Source of the DNA: Nectonema munidae
Lineage: Eukaryota > Nematomorpha > Nectonematoida > Nectonematidae
Assembly (NCBI GenBank): GCA_030549495.1
Contig: JAUIRK010000065.1
Location: 320,001-384,000, forward strand
Direction: 5' to 3'
Length of the DNA: 64,000 nucleotides
Shown: positions 35,155 through 46,851 of the stretch, one piece after another
Layout of the letters: each line of letters begins with the position of its first letter
Numbering within the stretch: the stretch's first letter is position 1
Program-made: the position numbers and the translations under genes
Notes under the pieces: model-generated
Seen by the model: only the letters and a program-made list of their open reading frames with translations
Databases searched by the model: none
What the model was told of the DNA's origin: nothing

Positions 35155-35245
35155 AACTTTTATTGAAAATCATTTCTAACAATTTTAATTGAATTACAAT
35201 TTGAAAATGAATGATTATTGTTAGAAATGATTTTGAATAAAAATT
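35155..35245. repeat. Inverted repeat (29-bp arms) upstream of globin 1
   Basis: The left arm (35155-35183) contains TTGAAAATCATTTCTAACAA. The right arm (35217-35245) is its reverse complement with two mismatches, separated by 33 bp. It lies 79 bp before the globin 1 start codon. It could be a small palindromic MITE or a structured promoter or 5' UTR element; the sequence cannot say which. Confidence 0.7.
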
Positions 35246-35323
35246 TTACTATTTATTTCCTTATTTACATCTTTTAACTTTTATTCAAACCCTTCTCGAT
35301 TAATTCGCAATTGATTAGCCTTT

Positions 35324-35490
35324 ATGGGTTCCTGCCAAAGCATAGCCTTGGAGTCCAGTATCAATAGAGCTCGGAAAACTAGTTGCGAAGCTCTTGGCTT
35401 TCGAAAAAATTCAGAGAAGCTCTTCTTTCTAAGATGTTGGAAAAAAGTGGAAAACGAACAAGAAAAGATGGGCTTCAAAATTTTCATCAA
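35324..35490 (+). CDS. Globin 1 exon 1
   Basis: Encodes the acylated leader and helices A-B, ending ...EKMGFKIFI plus two bases of the next codon. The donor GTAAAT follows at 35491. Confidence 0.85.
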
Positions 35491-38400
35491 GTAAATTCTT
35501 CTTTTTTCTTCTATTTCATATTCATGATGTCCTTTAGTTCAGAATTTTGGACGCTTTATATTTCCTAGAATTTTAAAGCAGGCTATTATTTTTAACTTTG
35601 ACTTTGTACAACTGTTTATATCAGCGATGCCCACACTTTTTTTTTAATTTTTTTTTTTAATTTCAAATGCCATAAAAATTTTAAAATAAACCTTAAAAAG
35701 CCTGATTTATGGGGATCCATTGCAAAGTCTTACTTCATTCTTGGGCCCCCTCAAAATCACTACTAAGCGCACTCCTGTCCGACCAAATTAAAATTATTTT
35801 ATGAGTAGCCCTTTTACCTTTTGACAGTTCTATTCTGAATTACAGATCATATTTTTATCATTTGCGCATATTAGAAGCACCTCAAGAAATTGACTTTCAA
35901 CAGAAAAAACAACGAAACTGAAGCAAATTCATGAGCTTTCAAATTCTAATTCCATTTTCATTGTCCTTTGACTTCGTTCAATACTCTTTTTTAGGCTGCA
36001 TAACATCTCCAAGATTTTTCGATTAATGTCTTCACCTTTTTGCAATTTTTCTAAGTCCAAACACTCTTTTTCATATAAAAATCAAGTTATTTTAATTTCT
36101 CATTTATTTATTTTACCATTTTCTTTTCACCAGTTAACCTTCGACTTTTGAAATATTCCCGAGAATTTGAACAATTCTCTTTTTTACTTTTACGAGCTTT
36201 TTCATTAATATCAAGAAAACTTACCGGTATCCTCTTCTCTAACTTTCATTTTCTTTTGAATTTAGGAGCGTGAGTAGGGTTGGTTAGATGCTGGATTCGA
36301 TAACTCAAGGTCTTGGGTTCGATCCCGCATGAAGCCTGCTTTCCTCATAGTTCGATACAAGCGGCGCAATTGTGCCTTCTCGATGAAAACACCCACGCTA
36401 CGTTTACCTTTTGATGAAAAAGCAAAGTTTTTTTTAATTTTTGAATTTCAGAATAAGGTTATAATATGAACATTACTCTATGTGACATCTATAATGTTAT
36501 AAATTATAAGAAATGGGATCCATTAGTTTTGCGTGTAGCTTAAAATACTTCAATTATTGTATTAAGAAAATGTGTCCCACATTCACCTATAACGTAGTCC
36601 AAGATTTATCTCAGACTTTTTATCTTCTCTCACAGGTTATTTAATAACGAGATGAGATGAAGGTACATCAAAACATTTTAAGTTTTTTACGCAAATAAGA
36701 ACCCAAATAAATTATATTTTTATGGTGATATAGATTTATGTTTGAGCGCGCTTTGATGTTTGGCTGATTTGAAAAATACAGGAAGAAGATTAGCAATAGA
36801 TTTCCTCTTTTTATGCATATAATTCATTTTTTAGGTGTGTTGTACGTTTCATATATCAAAAATTTATTGATAAATCGGCCTTTACATAGTTATTTTTGGC
36901 TAGTGTATATATTTTGTTCAATAGTCAACATTATCGTTGAGTTTAAATTTTTTAATCGAATTTTGCATGACAGAGTTATAGTAAATATTTAGAAACTAAA
37001 ATTGATTAAGTTGTACGGATAATGCAGTTTAGGCTTTCTTCTGAACCTCAAGTTAAAAATTATATGCCATCTCCGATCAAGAGAAGAAAATTCCGATATA
37101 TAGCTAACTGTTGTGGTTTGAATGGCGGTATCGAAACCCCAACTGTCGAGTTATTGAAGAGTATCCTCAAACAAATAATTTGTGCTGATTTACTTTTTCA
37201 GCCTGTTCTCCAAATACACAGATATACAAGATTTCTTTGCGAATATTGGAGTAGACACGCCTCTCAAACTCCAGAGATTCGCCACACGAGTCATGGCCAC
37301 CATCAACGATTGCACGTACCTTGACAAAGAAAGCAGTAGCAAAATGCTTCACAAAATCGGCCTCAAACACAAAACGGATATCAAAGGCTTTGACGTGGCT
37401 TGGTTTTTAGTAAGAAGTTTATTTCTTTCCATACAATCTAAATTTCATGCAAACTAAGAAATTTAAACACGACTATTGATCTAACAAAAACGAAAACGCG
37501 AATTTCCATCGAGTTATTTACTTTGATTCAGAAGAAAATGTAGGAAGCGCTGAGTTTATTCTGAAAGTCCTCTTGAGATAGAAAAGACAACTTCACATTT
37601 TTAGGATAACAGTTTGATGGGAAGAAAGAAGAATGAAAACTAGGCCTAATTACACAAAAACAAAATAAGGAATACCTATTGGTTCAGGAGATTATGTATG
37701 TGTATGTCATGGTCGTTTCTTCTTTCCATACAAATAGATTTTCCACCTGATTAAATATAAAAAAATCTTCCATTTTATACTAGAATTTGAAACATATGGG
37801 TTGTCCAAAATTTTACGCATACAAGAAAAGACGATGGTGAAGCGGCAGTATAGATGCATGGTTTTAGGATATCCACATTTTCCCAATTTAAGATTGACCG
37901 ATTTGTGCATAAATAATCACATTTGTCATCTACACATTTGTTTTAATGTGGATTAACATCTGTATAGTTGACATTTTGCAGAAAAAAACTTTTTTATAAA
38001 AAGTAACTTTTTTATCTCGTGATATAAAAAAACTTGAAAGCACAATGATAAAATTGAATATGCTCTGTTTTATTTGAAATAATTAAATAATTATTGTGTG
38101 TATGTATGATGATGAGACTTAAAATAAATTTATCCTACATATTAAAGGTAAATGTACCTTGGGGTATTTTCATCGAGAAGGCCAGAGACCGCTTGTATTA
38201 AGCTATGAGAAAGTTGCCGGGAGCGGGATTCGAACCCAAGACTTTGAATTTCGAAGTCACACGCTCTACCCAACCTACTCACGCCTTCTCGAAAATTAAA
38301 GCACAAGTTGTTGGGAAACCGTGATCTCTCCTTCCTGGAAGAAGTCCACTGACTTGTTAATGTCTTCTTCTAAAACACGACACTCAAATTCTTTATTTCA

Positions 38401-40522
38401 TAAATATTTCTTCCCAAAGTTATTATTTTGAGTTTCATTTGACAAATCATTTTGATTGTGAAACAGTTTTTAATCTTCAGGTACATTTCCATTTTTTCAA
38501 TGTTGTATACTTTTATCAAACAAGACGCAATATGCCTTCCTCTGATACTTTTATTTAATATGATTTGCTTTTTCTTACAATCTTGTTATTGATTCTTAAA
38601 TTGAATTTTCCACTACGTGTAAAAAGTTAAATTATTACAGGTTTGTTAATGGATTAGCCATTCTACTAAATTAGCGATGTAACTCGCTAAATTACACCAA
38701 ATTTACAAAATAATCTCTATTTCTTGAATTTAAAATTTAAATTTAACGTATAAACTCTTATTTGGTTACTATATTTATTATCAAATTTTAGATTAAACTT
38801 TTCCCTAATATTTTGCATATTTTTTCTTTTAAAAAAACTCTCAAGTTTTTGGAAAGAAACTCAGTATCAGATAACTCATTGCCATAGTCAAGTGTTATAG
38901 ACAAGAAAAACACTCACACAAATAACAGACAAGCATATAATAAACTTCAAACTTCACACCATTGATGTTGGCTTCGTCTTTTCTTTAGAAGGAGGGAGGG
39001 TGGGTATCAGTTTGCATCTTTCAAAACTCTTCTTCTGAAGACCTAGAAGCGGAAAGTGTTAGTAAAAGGCAGGAGTACAAGTAAGTTTATTTCCAAAATA
39101 GCAATGTTGACGACAACCATTTGCAAGGGGGATAACGTAACCTGATCACTGCATCGCATAAATTAAAAAAAACATTTAGTTCAAATTTTATATATTGATC
39201 AGGCTTAATTCCACATTTTGCTAACACTAAATCAAAAAATATTTTTCTTTTTTATGCTCTCTATAGTGTAATTTCGAGATACTTCAGTAAAATGAGCAAA
39301 TGTTTACTTGTTTTATAACGAAATTGTACTTTAATCAAAAAGATTTTTTCATGGACTTGATCTCATATTGTTTACAGGCTTACCACAATCTGGTAAAAAA
39401 ATGTAAGATTTGAGATGCATCAAGCATTATTTGGTAATAAAAGAAAGTTCTCGATTAGAAATCCACTCCCCTTTCAGTGTTGATAGGAACATTTTTTCCC
39501 ATATTTAACGTCCACCCACCCAACTAAGGCTTCATTATTCTAATACTGAACTCCTCTCCTTATGTTCCGCAAAACATGGGGTAGCGTTATCTCTATCTCA
39601 AAAAAAGAAACACGCATGATCTTAAATTTCTAAATTGTGAACTGTTTTTCGTTACTTTACTGTTCCTAGCTCGTTTATTTGCTCTTTTGGGAATAAACTT
39701 TTTAAATTCTCGTATTAATCTTAATTTTTTTTAACTCCCATATTTTTTACAATTTCTAACGAGTTTATGGCAAGGGCGTCCGTGTTAGGGGGCAAGGGGA
39801 AACCCAAGAATTTGTAGAGAATGAAAAAATGCCCCAAAAATACAAAAAGTATGAAAATACATAGAACGAGATATATACATTAATTAGCAGATTAACCCGT
39901 TAACGACCAGAATAATCAGACGATATCTAATGTAAAGCAGAAGATTTGTATTAAAGAGCATTGATAAACGCAGACGATTTTGTTTTTGTAAAGTCGACTA
40001 TAGTCGACATGGGCGTTAACGGGTTAATACCGTAAATATAGAATTAGCTGCGCTACTGTTGAAACAAAAATTGAATTCGTTCAGGATTTTTGCCAAATTT
40101 ATCAATCGCTTTGTTTTTAATTCTGTAAGCTTTTTTAAAACTTGTTTTATCTTAATTGCACGACATAATAACGCTTAGGACTAAACCCTCTAGAGACATC
40201 ATTTATCCCTACATGAAAATGTGAGTGACCGTGGAAATTTGGCTGTTTGTGAAAAATATTTAAGACGACTCCTTTTTTCTTTAATTTTTTTAAGAATGTT
40301 AACTATTTATTTGAAAAAAACTACTGAAACAAAATGTTTTCATGGGTGTGTGGTTTATAAATTCCCCTTTGTTTTCTTTAGTTGATTGAAGAGGCGTTTC
40401 TGGATGCTCTGGATGAACTTTTTCCAGGAGAGTTTAGCGCCAAGGAAAAAGAAGCGTTGCTTTCCTTAATGCGCTTCGTCACAAACGAGTTGACGATCGG
40501 CTATAATTCCACAAGCCAATGA
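35324..40522 (+). CDS. Globin 1 (globin X-like, acylated N-terminus), three exons
   Basis: Exons 35324-35490, 37202-37409 and 40382-40522 join into an uninterrupted 171-residue globin. The start is the first ATG after an in-frame stop at 35312. The protein opens MGSCQS, matching an N-myristoylation pattern (Gly2, Ser6) with Cys4 available for palmitoylation, as in membrane-bound globin X proteins. Globin landmarks: Trp39 (A12) in FFLRCWKKVE, Phe67 (CD1) in DIQDFF, Val86 (E11), and proximal His112 (F8) in KIGLKHK. The distal E7 position, aligned on KLQRFATRVM, is Phe82 instead of His, with Arg85 at E10. Introns sit at the ancestral B12.2 (phase 2) and G7.0 (phase 0) sites with GT/AG borders. 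The 36-residue N-terminal extension is longer than in a plain globin. Haem binding and ligand chemistry are inferred; the physiological role is unknown. Confidence 0.9.
36264..36410 (+). repeat. tRNA-derived SINE, copy 2 (in globin 1 intron 1)
   Basis: GAGCGTGAGTAGGGTTGGTT is the head, TCTTGGGTTCGATCCCGCAT holds the B box, and TCGATACAAGCGGCGCAATT is the body, in sense orientation to the gene. It is the best-preserved copy of this SINE in the window. Confidence 0.85.
37202..37409 (+). CDS. Globin 1 exon 2
   Basis: The acceptor TTACTTTTTCAG precedes it. One base completes the split codon, then LFSKYTDIQDFFANIGVD follows. The exon carries helices C to G with the Phe at E7 and His at F8 and ends ...GFDVAWFL at donor GTAAGA, phase 0. 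Confidence 0.9.
38150..38290 (-). repeat. tRNA-derived SINE, copy 3 (in globin 1 intron 2)
   Basis: Minus-strand reading: GGCGTGAGTAGGTTGGGTAG, then TCTTGGGTTCGAATCCCGCT (B box) and ATACAAGCGG in the body, ending CCTTCTCGATGAAAATACCC. The head differs from the other two copies around the anticodon region. Confidence 0.8.
39774..39830. mobile_element. Isolated hAT-like end in globin 1 intron 2
   Basis: GGCAAGGGCGTCCGTG followed by TAGGGGGCAAGGGGAAACCC resembles the left end of the hAT family seen at 3142 and 46499. No partner end was found. Confidence 0.35.
39892..40027. mobile_element. piggyBac-type MITE, copy 3 (in globin 1 intron 2)
   Basis: Perfect 14-bp inverted ends, TTAACCCGTTAACG (39892-39905) and CGTTAACGGGTTAA (40014-40027), include the TTAA target duplications and bound a 128-bp unit. 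The core is present in the opposite orientation to copies 1 and 2 (AAACGCAGACGATTTT, AATCAGACGATATCT). It lies 354 bp before exon 3. Confidence 0.88.
40382..40522 (+). CDS. Globin 1 exon 3
   Basis: The acceptor TTTTCTTTAG precedes LIEEAFLDALDELFPGEF (helix G), then helix H (EALLSLMRFVTNELTIGY), and a TGA at 40520. A candidate AATAAA polyadenylation signal lies near 40865. Confidence 0.88.
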   Translation: MIEEAFLDALDELFPGEFSAKEKEALLSLMRFVTNELTIGYNSTSQ

Positions 40523-42790
40523 AAAGTCTCCTTTCCTTTCATGCGATTCCGCAACAAATGGTGAATTGGGTCAACTCCAGTCAGACGCTCTTTAGAAAGG
40601 ACTCACATACGCACAACCACTTTATGATTTGTGTCCTTTCTTGCAGGAAAGGACTGGCAAGTGTGTATTTCAAACATCTTTTTTGTTACTATATAAAGAA
40701 ATTTGCTTTTTGATCGCTTTCCGCGCAAGTGTACTCTCTCTCTCTCTCAATGAAAATATGCCAGGGTACCTTTACTTTAAAAGAAAAAACAAATGAAGGG
40801 AATACTAATAATTAATCAATTAAGTGGAAAATGGCATAAAAAAAATATTTGTAACATGTCCTACAAATAAAAGAAAAACAAAGGTCTGCTGGTTAACTAC
40901 AACTATAGCAAAAAAGAATGAACAAATAAGCAAAGGTTTACATGAAAGTCTAAATACCAAGAAGTACTAAAGATGTTGGCATACAATGAAACCCGGGTAT
41001 TGCGAGTTTAGGAGCAGCTTTAGATTTAATTCCTCATGACTGAAATTCTTTATATCGCAAACAAAAAAATGGAAATAATTATTCAATAAGATAAAATGAT
41101 CTTACCATATCTATTTTAGCACATTTTATTGTTACACTTCATTTTTATGATCTTTAGTTTCTTCTGAATAACTCAAATTTCCGTGCTACCCAAAAACAAA
41201 GAAATCTCTTGATAAAAAATTTACGATGTCAATTTTAGATGAAAAATCATTGAACACAAGAGTAAAAAATTCTACAAATCTCGGAATTTTCGTGTATTAA
41301 TATTTGAATAAATAAAAAAGCATTTTAAAAAGTTCAAATTACCTAGTTTTTTTGAAAAAAAGATTTTAACTTAATTGAATTAATAAAAGATAACTGCACC
41401 CCCACAATGAACTGGAAAGAAGCTCTGGGCTGAAGTGACATGGAGCTCTTCCTAGAAATGTACCTTAAGAAACTTTTCTTTATTGGTGACAATTAATTCC
41501 AACGTTCCTGTCTTCAATGAGAAACTTGTTGTCGTCTCGATCTTAACGTAATCTATCTACAAGTCTACAGATGTTCGGGTTGGTAATCGTGACCCCTAAA
41601 TAAAATGCTATCCTCAAATTTCTATTAAGTTAATTACCAGAAAAAAAGGATCCAAAAGCGCTTCGTTTACTCTGCAAAGTTCTTGCGAAAAATCCGAAAA
41701 TCTAGATCGTTTCGTTTACAATATTCCAAAGCACGAGCTGTCGAAATACGTTAGATAAGATATACTCCATACTATCATGGATGACGAGCGGATTTATATG
41801 CCTTTTTACACTATGATATTTTTGTCGACAAAAAAATCAAATAATTTAAGACTACCCACTGTTAATTTGTGACAGTCTGAGTAAATTTAACACCAAACTG
41901 TAAAAAATGCAAACCCGGAAAATAGAAGCAGGAATATAGTGGGGTAATATGGCAAATCTTTATTAAAAATAATATTTCGAATCTATGACTTTTTTCAATT
42001 AAATCAAGCAGAAAAATAGGTTAAGGTATAATCTATCTATCGATAAATTTTCAATTTGCCAATATATTTTTATGATATAAATGAGCAGACATGAGATCAA
42101 TTTTATCAACGGAACAATATATAGAGAATCTTTACCGTATACATACATGCCAACTTTCTAAAGACATCATGGCGGATTTTAAATTAAAAATCAGGATTAT
42201 AACTCGCAAATCTTATTTTTACAGTAGTATTCCTATTTTTCAGCAGAATGTGTCTCACACATGATGAAAGTATCAATTATTTTTACTTTTTTATTGAACT
42301 TGAGTTTATGGGTTTTTATTCCCAAACAAAGTTTATTAAAATAGGTAAAAAAAGAAATATTACAAAAAAGATATAGTTGATAAGGAGAAGTTGGTAGGTT
42401 TCATAAAATTGAATTGGCTTTGAATGTCACGACCAATAGACAGCAGAAAACATAGAGTGAAGAAAGAGAAAGAAGGATATGAAAAAGGATACTGTAAAAG
42501 AGAGAAACGAGAATTTACAATTTCTCAGCTTTTTAAGAGTTTGAGAGCAATTTTTTTAGACACCCACGCAGGACAGATATGGGAGTTTTTTTACACCAAC
42601 TGAATATTTCATGGTTATTTTTGAATAACAAAAAAATATTAGGAGAAAAATGTCAAATTTGATCAATTCATTTTATGAATCTGTTATGAAAAACATACTT
42701 TATTCACTTGTTCTATATATGTAGATAAAATATCATACCTATAGTTTTCACTGAGTTTTTCTTTGGTACACTCATAGATGTACATTATGA
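40523..42790. other. AT-rich intergenic DNA with a short (CT)n run
   Basis: A (CT)n microsatellite lies at about 40733-40748. Otherwise nothing was recognised; the globin 1 3' UTR must occupy the first part. Confidence 0.45.
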
Positions 42791-44205
42791 GACTTGGCCG
42801 AAGAAATAATTAAACATTTCAAAAGGATCAGAAAGACCTTTAGCAACTCCTTTAGAACCGGGTGCAGACAAAGCAACGTTTTTAATATTTGCAGACAAAG
42901 ACCTTCCACCGAAGAAATGAATCCAATGAAAGATCTTCTACCCTACCTGTACTACTACTTGAATCCATTATTTCGACATCATTAGGATCATACACAGCAG
43001 ATCCAAAACTTCCACTACTAAGATCACTTAAATTGCTAACGGAACTCATTTCAAAACAAAAGCCAAATACAACAAAAAGAAGAATGCTTTCGATAAAAGT
43101 GTGAAATCAATTGATACATAAACGAGTGTGACTACTGAAGAACTTGAACGAATGCTTTCCTATCATTCATTCTCAAGGAATTTAAATCCAAGCCAATACA
43201 AGTATATATAAAGAAATAATGGTAATATCATTATAAGGTTTATTGGCTTTTATAAATGGTATATCAATAAGTTTACCCTATACCCATGATATTCTACATC
43301 TGGTTTAACAGCACATATTTCATTACATATCGCAGACATACAAAAAATCAATATATTGAATAAAGTTCACACTTTTGATGCAAAACTTTACAGCTAAAAA
43401 TTAAGTTATGCTAAGTTAAGTTTGTTTGTGACGTTTGCCCCCATCCTTCGGATATCGTGGCCCGCCTGGAATGCTGAGTCCAGGTCTACTTGGAGCTTCC
43501 ATCCTACTAAACGCTTACCTGCCCTTGATACTGCATAACTATACCTTGATATTTATATTATTTTACAAGAATGTATGTTACAAATATATAAATATAGCTG
43601 AGTGAACGATACAATCCTAATGCGAACGCTCCAAGTTTGGAAAACAATCTTAATGTCTAGTGATGGCTTGATTACTAACATGGTTAGAATCGGATCGCCA
43701 GAGCACTACCTATGTTATTAATAAATAATATTTGTTACATGTTATAACGGTTAAGAAAGGTTTACACAATTTAGGGCATGCTAGGTGAGGAACAACCTAC
43801 TCCTGGAATTTGACTCAATCCGATATAAACAAGATATGAGTATATATGTTCTCGCTAAGATATATATTTTACAATACGAATGTATAGACGGTCCTAAAAG
43901 CAGACTCCTGTAGAGGCCAGATTACCAACTATGCCTAACCTAGCTCGTACCATCAATCTGTTTTGGGACTTATACCTTCTGCCAATCCAAGTTTTAAGTA
44001 GGCGGATCTAGAGAAAATCAGAAAAAAACAGAACTATATCGCAGAACGCAGAATTCCCTATTGCTTGGGGGCTATTATATATGGGTAGTCACCTAGGATA
44101 ACTTTCTCTTTTTTTAGCATATACCCCCAAGAACGCTTCAGCCTGGGTTTGTGTGAGCTCCCAAGCTTGGCATAAATGTGGGCAATGTTTATGTGTTCTT
44201 AGTTT
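42791..44205. other. Intergenic DNA with unrecognised coding-like patches
   Basis: On the minus strand around 43055-42905 there is an open acidic and serine-rich stretch (SSVSNLSDLSSGSFGSAVYD then PNDVEIMDSSSS). It is of the kind found at transposase N-termini, but no family-specific motif is visible. 43430-44200 is less AT-rich and may be the 3' non-coding part of the neighbouring LINE. Confidence 0.3.
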
Positions 44206-45973
44206 TTAAATAAACTTTTTATTCAATTTTTCCAACCTTTTCTGGAACCAAGAAAAAAAGGTCCGGCAATGAGCATTAGTGAAAGGGTTGCCATAAACAG
44301 TTCTAAAAAGTTTGTACACAAGGTTGTCTATTTTGTTGATCCAAGTTGAGGGAAGGCATCCCAAAATGGAGTTTCCATAAATCAATTTCGGTATTGTTAG
44401 AATTTTAATGACCTTGCGTACCGTCGTGGAATTGAGCCCAGGGTCTTTAAGACATCCATATGGTGCTAGATCCTTTTTCACCTTCTTAATCTTTTCGTGA
44501 GCTTCACGATAAAAACTAAATCCTGCATCCCAATTGATTCCTAGATATTTTAGGTGGTGAACTCGGGGAATATTCCCCATAGTTTGCGGGTTATTTTTGG
44601 GACAATTAGCGCCAAAGATGTCACCTTAAGTTTCCATTTCCAGTAAAATACCTCCCTAATATGGTATTTACGTTCGTGAGGTGTTTGCAAATACGAGGGA
44701 CACGCTTAGGGGCGTAATTTACACATATGTCGTCTGCGAAACCGATTATTCTAGTCCCTAATATCAGATATGTAGATGTTGAACAGAAGAGGGCTTAGAG
44801 GTGAACCTTGGGGGATCCCGCATCCTAGGCTTATTCTCCTTGAAAAATTGTTATATATTCTGATCTGGAATGAGCGTCGAGAAACGAAACTGTGAACTAC
44901 CTTTAAGATGCATGATGGCACAAACATGCTACTAATTTTGAACTGCAAACCATCATGCCAAACTGTATCAAAAGCCTTCTTCAGGTCGTAATATATCACT
45001 CCTACGTAGAGACCATCATTTAAGCTTTTAGCAACATCATGATGCAAGGTAAGCAGAGCAAGATTTTTTGAGAGTCCTTTTTTAAAACCAAACTCTTCGT
45101 CTAGAATCATTGCATAATCATTGCACCAAGCATCGGTTACTCCAAAAATTAATTTGTCATACACTTTGCTCAGGCAAGGGAGAAGACTGATAGGCCATAG
45201 GTCACTGGGTTTGCCGCTCTTCTTGCCAGCCTTTGGCACACAAACAAGTATAGCCCTTTTATAGCAGTCTGGGTAGATCCCATCTTTTATAAAAGAGTTA
45301 TACATTGCCAGCAAGACGTCCCTAAACCTAGGGGGAAGATTCTTGATGAATAGATTACTAACTTCATCCCATCCCGCCGCTTTCCTAGCTTTAAGCTTTT
45401 TAATGATTTGAACCAGGTCCTCTAGGATGAAGTTAGTGTCGTTCGTCGCAGGTAAACGTCTAAAAAACTCAATTTCAGAATTAAAATTTTTCGGACCTGG
45501 ATTTGTCCTATACACATCTTCGTAATAATCAGCAAGCAGTGCACATTTATCTTCCGCCTCAATGGCTGTTCGGTTATTCCAAGTGACCGACGTTGGACCT
45601 TTGCAGCCAGGCTTCAGCCCTCTAACCAGGTTCCAGAACTTCAAAGAGCCCTGTAGCGGGTTAGAGGCTTTTGTGATGCTTGTAACTTTCCTAGATGTGG
45701 TTTCGCCGAGCTATTTCCTAATGAGTTTTTGTAATCGATTGATAGGATTCTCTGTCTCGGCGCCCTAGTGTGAATGTATTTTCTATAGAGAGCTCGTTTT
45801 TCCTTGATAAGTAATAGGGCATTCTTCAGAATTGGGTTTTTGTATTTGATGACCTCCTTCAAGGGAACTGCCTCTCGTGCCGCGGAGAGAAGAGCATCGT
45901 TGACACACTCCGAAAGTTCCTCAGAGGATATTAAAAATTTAGCGATATGTTGGGTAGAGAAATAATAGTACAA
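44206..45973 (-). mobile_element. Jockey-like LINE, ORF2 reverse transcriptase region, 5'-truncated
   Basis: The longest open piece (45644-44751, 297 residues) carries most of an RT: KARKAAGWDEVSNLFIKNLP (fingers), PISLLPCLSKVYDKLIF, the catalytic IYYDLKKAFDTVWHDGL and GIPQGSPLSPLLFNIYISDI. The second Asp pair follows near 44735 as GFADDI in another frame. Then comes the thumb/C-terminal piece GNIPRVHHLKYLGINWDAGF (44580 onwards) to about 44206. Upstream, 45973-45641 encodes the linker normally found between endonuclease and RT (a lysine-rich KNALLLIKEKRALYRKYI helix). The endonuclease is absent. Three frames are used, so it is inactive, but the RT core itself is intact. Confidence 0.9.
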
Positions 45974-46498
45974 ATCAATAAGTTCACTGTATTTATGTGA
46001 GAAAAAAGGGTTCTATAAGATAAAATCATTAGCCAATGAAAGTAGACTTCAGTTGGAAAGCACATTATATTTTGTAAACATATGAATTCATGTATAAATA
46101 AAAAAGGTTTGCTTTAAGTAAATTTAAATATTAACGCCATCTTTAAAAATAAAATTTTTTATTAAAAATTCTTTATTATGTCCTGACTGATCATTAAAGA
46201 CATTTTATATATTATAATATTAAGATTTCTCTAAATTTAATTTAAACTTTCCAATAATTAAAAAAATCTTTTAAAATGTGAAAAATGAGACTTTTTCAAA
46301 ATGGGAGTAAAACCCCAATTATCCCTCTTTGGAGCTTGTACAAAACCATCCGTTCTGCGAGGGATAAGGGGTACCAATATATTTTATATACAAAGTATAA
46401 TTTATGAGAGTTACTTTTTTATAATCTTGTCTTGAAAGAGTAAGCATCAAAAAATTTTTGTCCCTAAAAATTATGAGGAGTGTCTTGTAGTGTTGGAC
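45974..46498. other. AT-rich intergenic DNA, nothing recognised
   Basis: No coding similarity or element ends were seen. Confidence 0.45.
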
Positions 46499-46576
46499 CA
46501 GGGCCGTCAATGTGTGGGTGCAAGGGGACTTTGCCCCCTTCTCTTCTACTTGGAGTCTGGCAATGGGGCAAGATGA
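46499..46576. mobile_element. hAT-like end fragment
   Basis: CAGGGCCGTCAATGTGTGGG followed by GCAAGGGGACTTTGCCCCC matches the ends of the 3142-3753 element. It is truncated by or abuts the MITE at 46577. Confidence 0.45.
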
Positions 46577-46843
46577 CAGGACCGGCCCTAGTGTTCGCGG
46601 GGCCCTATGCAAAATTGATTGCGCGGGGCCAAGTTTGGGTAGGAAAAAGATTAAAAGTGAGAAATAAGATTTTGAAAAAAAGAAAAGAGATTTGTTTTAT
46701 TACATTTTCATTAACACAAAATGACGATCAAAGTAACTTTACTTTGCGAACCTTGCGTTTAGCGAAATCATACAATATATCATTAAAATGAAAAATGAGA
46801 AACGCGGGCTCACTGCGGCCGCATAGGTTGCAAGCCGGCTTTG
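46577..46843. mobile_element. hAT MITE of the ZMYM-like family
   Basis: The left end CAGGACCGGCCCTAGTGTTC then GCGGGGCC, and the right end read inward CAAAGCCGGCTTGCAACC, are imperfect inverted repeats related to the ends of the 22040-25643 element. Flanks CAAGATGA (46569-46576) and CTAGATGG (46844-46851) agree at six of eight positions. The 267-bp interior has no transposase. Confidence 0.6.
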
Positions 46844-46851
46844 CTAGATGG

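Noticed and set aside
37022-37201. Open frame running into globin 1 exon 2 from upstream
   Set aside because: It has no globin A-B helix features and is in the wrong frame. The acceptor at 37201 and the exon at 35324-35490 explain the gene fully.
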